A stretch of DNA of 63,358 nucleotides. It comes from Candidatus Liberibacter europaeus (GTDB taxonomy: Bacteria; Pseudomonadota; Alphaproteobacteria; Rhizobiales; Rhizobiaceae). Positions 61,460 through 63,358 of the stretch are shown in pieces. Made by a program: the position numbers and the translations under genes. Below the pieces are notes generated by a model. The model saw only the letters and a list, made by a program, of their open reading frames with translations. It was not told the origin of the DNA and did no database searches. Positions within the stretch are counted from its first letter, which is position 1, and each line of letters opens with the position of its first letter. The stretch is from positions 1 through 63,358 of the forward strand of contig PSQJ01000014.1 of the NCBI GenBank assembly GCA_003045065.1, given 5' to 3'.

Positions 61460-62221
61460 GTTTAATGGTTTTTGAAAATATTAACTGATATATTGTTACA
61501 GCATAATTTACGATTGTACGCATTACCACCTAAATTTTTTTAATATTCAAGTTAAAGTTATCTGCAATATCTATAATCAAGGAGTGAAAGATAATATTAC
61601 TTGTTTAAACTAATATTATCAAAAATTACAATTTGATTATGTGTGAATAAATAGCCAATATTTAATGGCAATCTACTTTGATTATAAAAGATCAGAATTT
61701 TGTTAATTTATTACTAATTAAGAATAAATAGTATGTGTTTTCTACACATCATAACAATCTAATAAATTGCAAAGTTGTTCATATAAATAAAAAATACTTA
61801 ATACCATCCAAAACACACTTTAAAAAAACGATGTTTACTATTAATTATGAATATGAAAACCAGATAGCAAAAACATTCATTTATATAAATATAATAAACA
61901 AAATACAACCCATTGATTTTACTAACTATTTTCAACGACCTTTCACACCTTTTTAATAGGGTGTGAGATTTGTTGTTTTAATTATATAATAAAATGATTG
62001 TCAATTTCTGAAATTAAGTGGTATATTATAGAGTGCTAATAACGATTTATAATAATAAGTTTAACTCAATGGCTTAGATAGCCCTAGCCATGAAATATAA
62101 GGGTGTTTATCCCAGAGGTGGGACTTACGTAGCCCCGTACCTTTATTTTTTTAATTGAATTTCAACCAAAAGTGTGAGACTAATGAGAATGGAATTAATA
62201 GGAAGGTAAGTAAAAGGTGTT
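61460..62221. other. long intergenic region before the two-gene unit
   Basis: About 760 nt. A 73-codon frame at 61735-61956 has AT-driven composition and I do not support it. A hairpin TCACACC (61943-61949) with GGTGTGA (61960-61966) follows it. At 62090-62158 a 22-codon ORF reads KYKGVYPRGGTYVAPYLY, reminiscent of the start of phage AP2-type or integrase-arm domains. A stem GGT-GGG/CCC-ACC (62117-62141) followed by a T-rich run within it may be a terminator. Confidence 0.35.
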
Positions 62222-62785
62222 ATGATGTCTAATATGACTGATGCTTTTGATAATAATCACAGAACCGCCTTTGATTTTAGTCTGTTGAACAAACGAGCTA
62301 TCCATGATAGCGGGCGAAATGTTATTTCAAAGCTTAGGACAATTAAACCATATCTTCGTGAAGAAATTATCCAGACAATAGATAAACATTTTAAGTACTT
62401 AGACACAGTTTTTGACAGGAGCAAACAGGTGATTGAAACCTTATCTGATCCGAATCATCAACAGCAAGTAAAGGAAGACGAGTTGGCTATATGGGAAAAT
62501 TTAGCCTATCAGTTTGAAAAAAAAGCATCAGAGCTTATCGAAGATGGAGATAAGCTTTATGGTGAACTATCTAAAGAATTAACCGATCCCATTGTGAAAC
62601 CTATGGCGCTTAAGCACTTGGAAGAAAAGTATAAAAAATGCTCTGATGCGGCATGGGATCTGTCTAGTTTTATTCTTGCGTGGGTTATTGAATTAAGGCC
62701 AGAGGAAGATTATAAGGAAGAGGATGTGATTGTTCTTTCTTGCCCTGAAGATTGTGATAAGTACTATAACGAGTTTATAGCGTGA
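62222..62785 (+). CDS. helical protein, possible antitoxin partner
   Basis: A 187-residue acidic, mostly helical protein with no signal peptide, no membrane helix and no recognised DNA-binding domain. It has long charged stretches (YQFEKKASELIEDGDKLYG, RPEEDYKEEDVIVLSCPED). It ends one base before the ATG of the next gene, so the two are surely co-transcribed. AAAAGG lies just ahead of its start. If the downstream protein is a toxin, this would be the antitoxin or a chaperone-like partner, though it is large for that. Confidence 0.6.
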   Translation: MMSNMTDAFDNNHRTAFDFSLLNKRAIHDSGRNVISKLRTIKPYLREEIIQTIDKHFKYLDTVFDRSKQVIETLSDPNHQQQVKEDELAIWENLAYQFEKKASELIEDGDKLYGELSKELTDPIVKPMALKHLEEKYKKCSDAAWDLSSFILAWVIELRPEEDYKEEDVIVLSCPEDCDKYYNEFIA

Positions 62786-62786
62786 T

Positions 62787-63080
62787 ATGAAAGACTATAT
62801 AACAGTCATTATCCCCAAAACAATACAGAAGAAACAAATTGATAGCCTGCCTAAAGAGATTAAAAAGTCTTTTTTTTTAACATATCTCTCTATTGTAAAC
62901 GGGGATATTTCTAAATTAAGAAAACTTCATGGAATGGAGCGTTCATTTACTGTTACGTTTAGACATTCTTATAGAATGATCCTACTTCGGAAGTCAGCGA
63001 CTCTTTACAAAGTGACGTGGGTTTCCCATAGAAAAGACGCTTACAATAAGTCACTAGAACTTAAGCAGATAAACTTCTGA
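62787..63080 (+). CDS. RelE/ParE-like toxin candidate
   Basis: A 97-residue basic protein. The core LHGMERSFTVTFRHSYRMILL with a following KVTWVSHRKDAYNKS resembles the C-terminal sheet of RelE/ParE-fold toxins, in which a basic residue and an aromatic or histidine near -HR-xAY- act on RNA or DNA gyrase. The fold assignment is by pattern only. It is coupled to the upstream helical protein and convergent with the phage holin. Confidence 0.6.
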   Translation: MKDYITVIIPKTIQKKQIDSLPKEIKKSFFLTYLSIVNGDISKLRKLHGMERSFTVTFRHSYRMILLRKSATLYKVTWVSHRKDAYNKSLELKQINF

Positions 63081-63098
63081 TAAAGCTACATATAAACC

Positions 63099-63358
63099 CT
63101 ACCCCCTACGCTTTTGCACAATTTTATCAGTATACCAAAAGCCAAGAATACAAGCTATTATTTCCTGTGTGAAAGGGGCTAGGATAATCAAAGGATCTGT
63201 GTTTATAATATCTTCTTTAACTAGGTTAAACACCAATAACGGATAAACAATAATCCAAAAAAGAGTTGTTAATGGTCTAATCAAAGCGTTGAAACCATCA
63301 ATCCACTTAACTCCACTTTTGACATTTTGTGATTTAATGCGAGCTAGTCTTATTGGTT
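63099..63358 (-). CDS. phage 3TM-type holin, 5' end outside window
   Basis: The frame is open from the window edge to TAG at 63099. It reads PIRLARIKSQNVKSGVKWID, IRPLTTLFWIIVYPLL and FTQEIIACILGFWYTDK. This is the pattern of the 3TM holin family of phages and gene-transfer agents: -GVKW-D- ahead of IRP, a final ILGFW helix, then a basic tail. It would form inner-membrane lesions for lysozyme release. TTG 63284 is internal; the true start is upstream of the window. The broken sibling is at 13654-14005. Confidence 0.82.
   Translation of the reverse strand, partial: PIRLARIKSQNVKSGVKWIDGFNALIRPLTTLFWIIVYPLLVFNLVKEDIINTDPLIILAPFTQEIIACILGFWYTDKIVQKRRG

Noticed and set aside
61735..61956. 73-codon plus-strand ORF after icd
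   Set aside because: Rich in Asn, Ile, Lys and Tyr as expected from base composition alone; no ribosome site or motif.

Overview
The window is AT-rich and comes from an alphaproteobacterium of the Hyphomicrobiales (Rhizobiales). Gene content and order point to the reduced, plant- and psyllid-associated genus 'Candidatus Liberibacter'. The support is: rhizobial gene order (tmk-holB-metG-tatD-MBL hydrolase; mdh-sucCD-sucAB-lpd; gpsA-tsaD diverging from hemC; ruvX diverging from gatCA), very low GC, long decayed intergenic stretches, and phage lysis genes both intact and broken. The genus is an inference from memory; I could not run a search, and I do not name a species.

Layout. 0.7-5.7 kb: minus-strand housekeeping operon (MBL-fold hydrolase, TatD, MetG, HolB, Tmk). 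5.7-7.15 kb: a decayed tyrosine integrase and a perfect 14-bp palindrome. 7.15-10.4 kb: parE and an AI-2E family (PerM-like) transporter on plus. 10.7-12.1 kb: glutathione reductase. 12.6-14.0 kb: phage graveyard with a broken lysozyme, a lipoprotein/barrel gene broken only by stop codons, and a frameshifted 3TM holin. 14.1-29.2 kb: rpiA, then a TCA-cycle block on minus (lpdA, sucB, sucA, sucD, sucC, mdh, zapE, Omp19-like lipoprotein, sdhB, sdhA, sdhD, sdhC). icd lies far away at 60.2 kb. 29.3-32.9 kb: EVE protein, gpsA, tsaD, then divergent hemC. 34.0-34.4 kb: RNase P RNA on minus. 34.5-41.7 kb: a DUF457 membrane protein followed by a tightly packed mevalonate operon (HMG-CoA reductase, type 2 IPP isomerase, HMG-CoA synthase, two GHMP kinases, diphosphomevalonate decarboxylase). 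42.4-46.8 kb: gatB, gatA, gatC and divergent ruvX. 46.9-51.4 kb: accessory region with a barrel-like gene carrying three in-frame stops, a secreted tandem-repeat protein and a long helical lipoprotein. 51.4-54.5 kb: cysteine desulfurase, alpha/beta hydrolase and an intact phage lysozyme. 55.2-58.7 kb: hemD, a mitofilin-like HemX and HemY, cut off from hemC by 22 kb. 58.8-61.5 kb: queD, queC, icd. 62.2-63.36 kb: a two-gene unit resembling a toxin-antitoxin module and an intact 3TM holin running off the end.

How it works together. The central block supplies the 2-oxoglutarate to oxaloacetate half of the TCA cycle, and icd supplies 2-oxoglutarate. The mevalonate operon covers acetoacetyl-CoA to IPP/DMAPP, lacking only a thiolase, which is unusual for a group that normally uses the MEP route. 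hemC and hemD serve tetrapyrrole synthesis, and queC and queD serve queuosine. The accessory stretches look like repeated phage insertion followed by decay: lysozyme and holin each occur as one intact and one broken copy. Several small exported-protein genes are broken by stop codons alone, without frameshifts.
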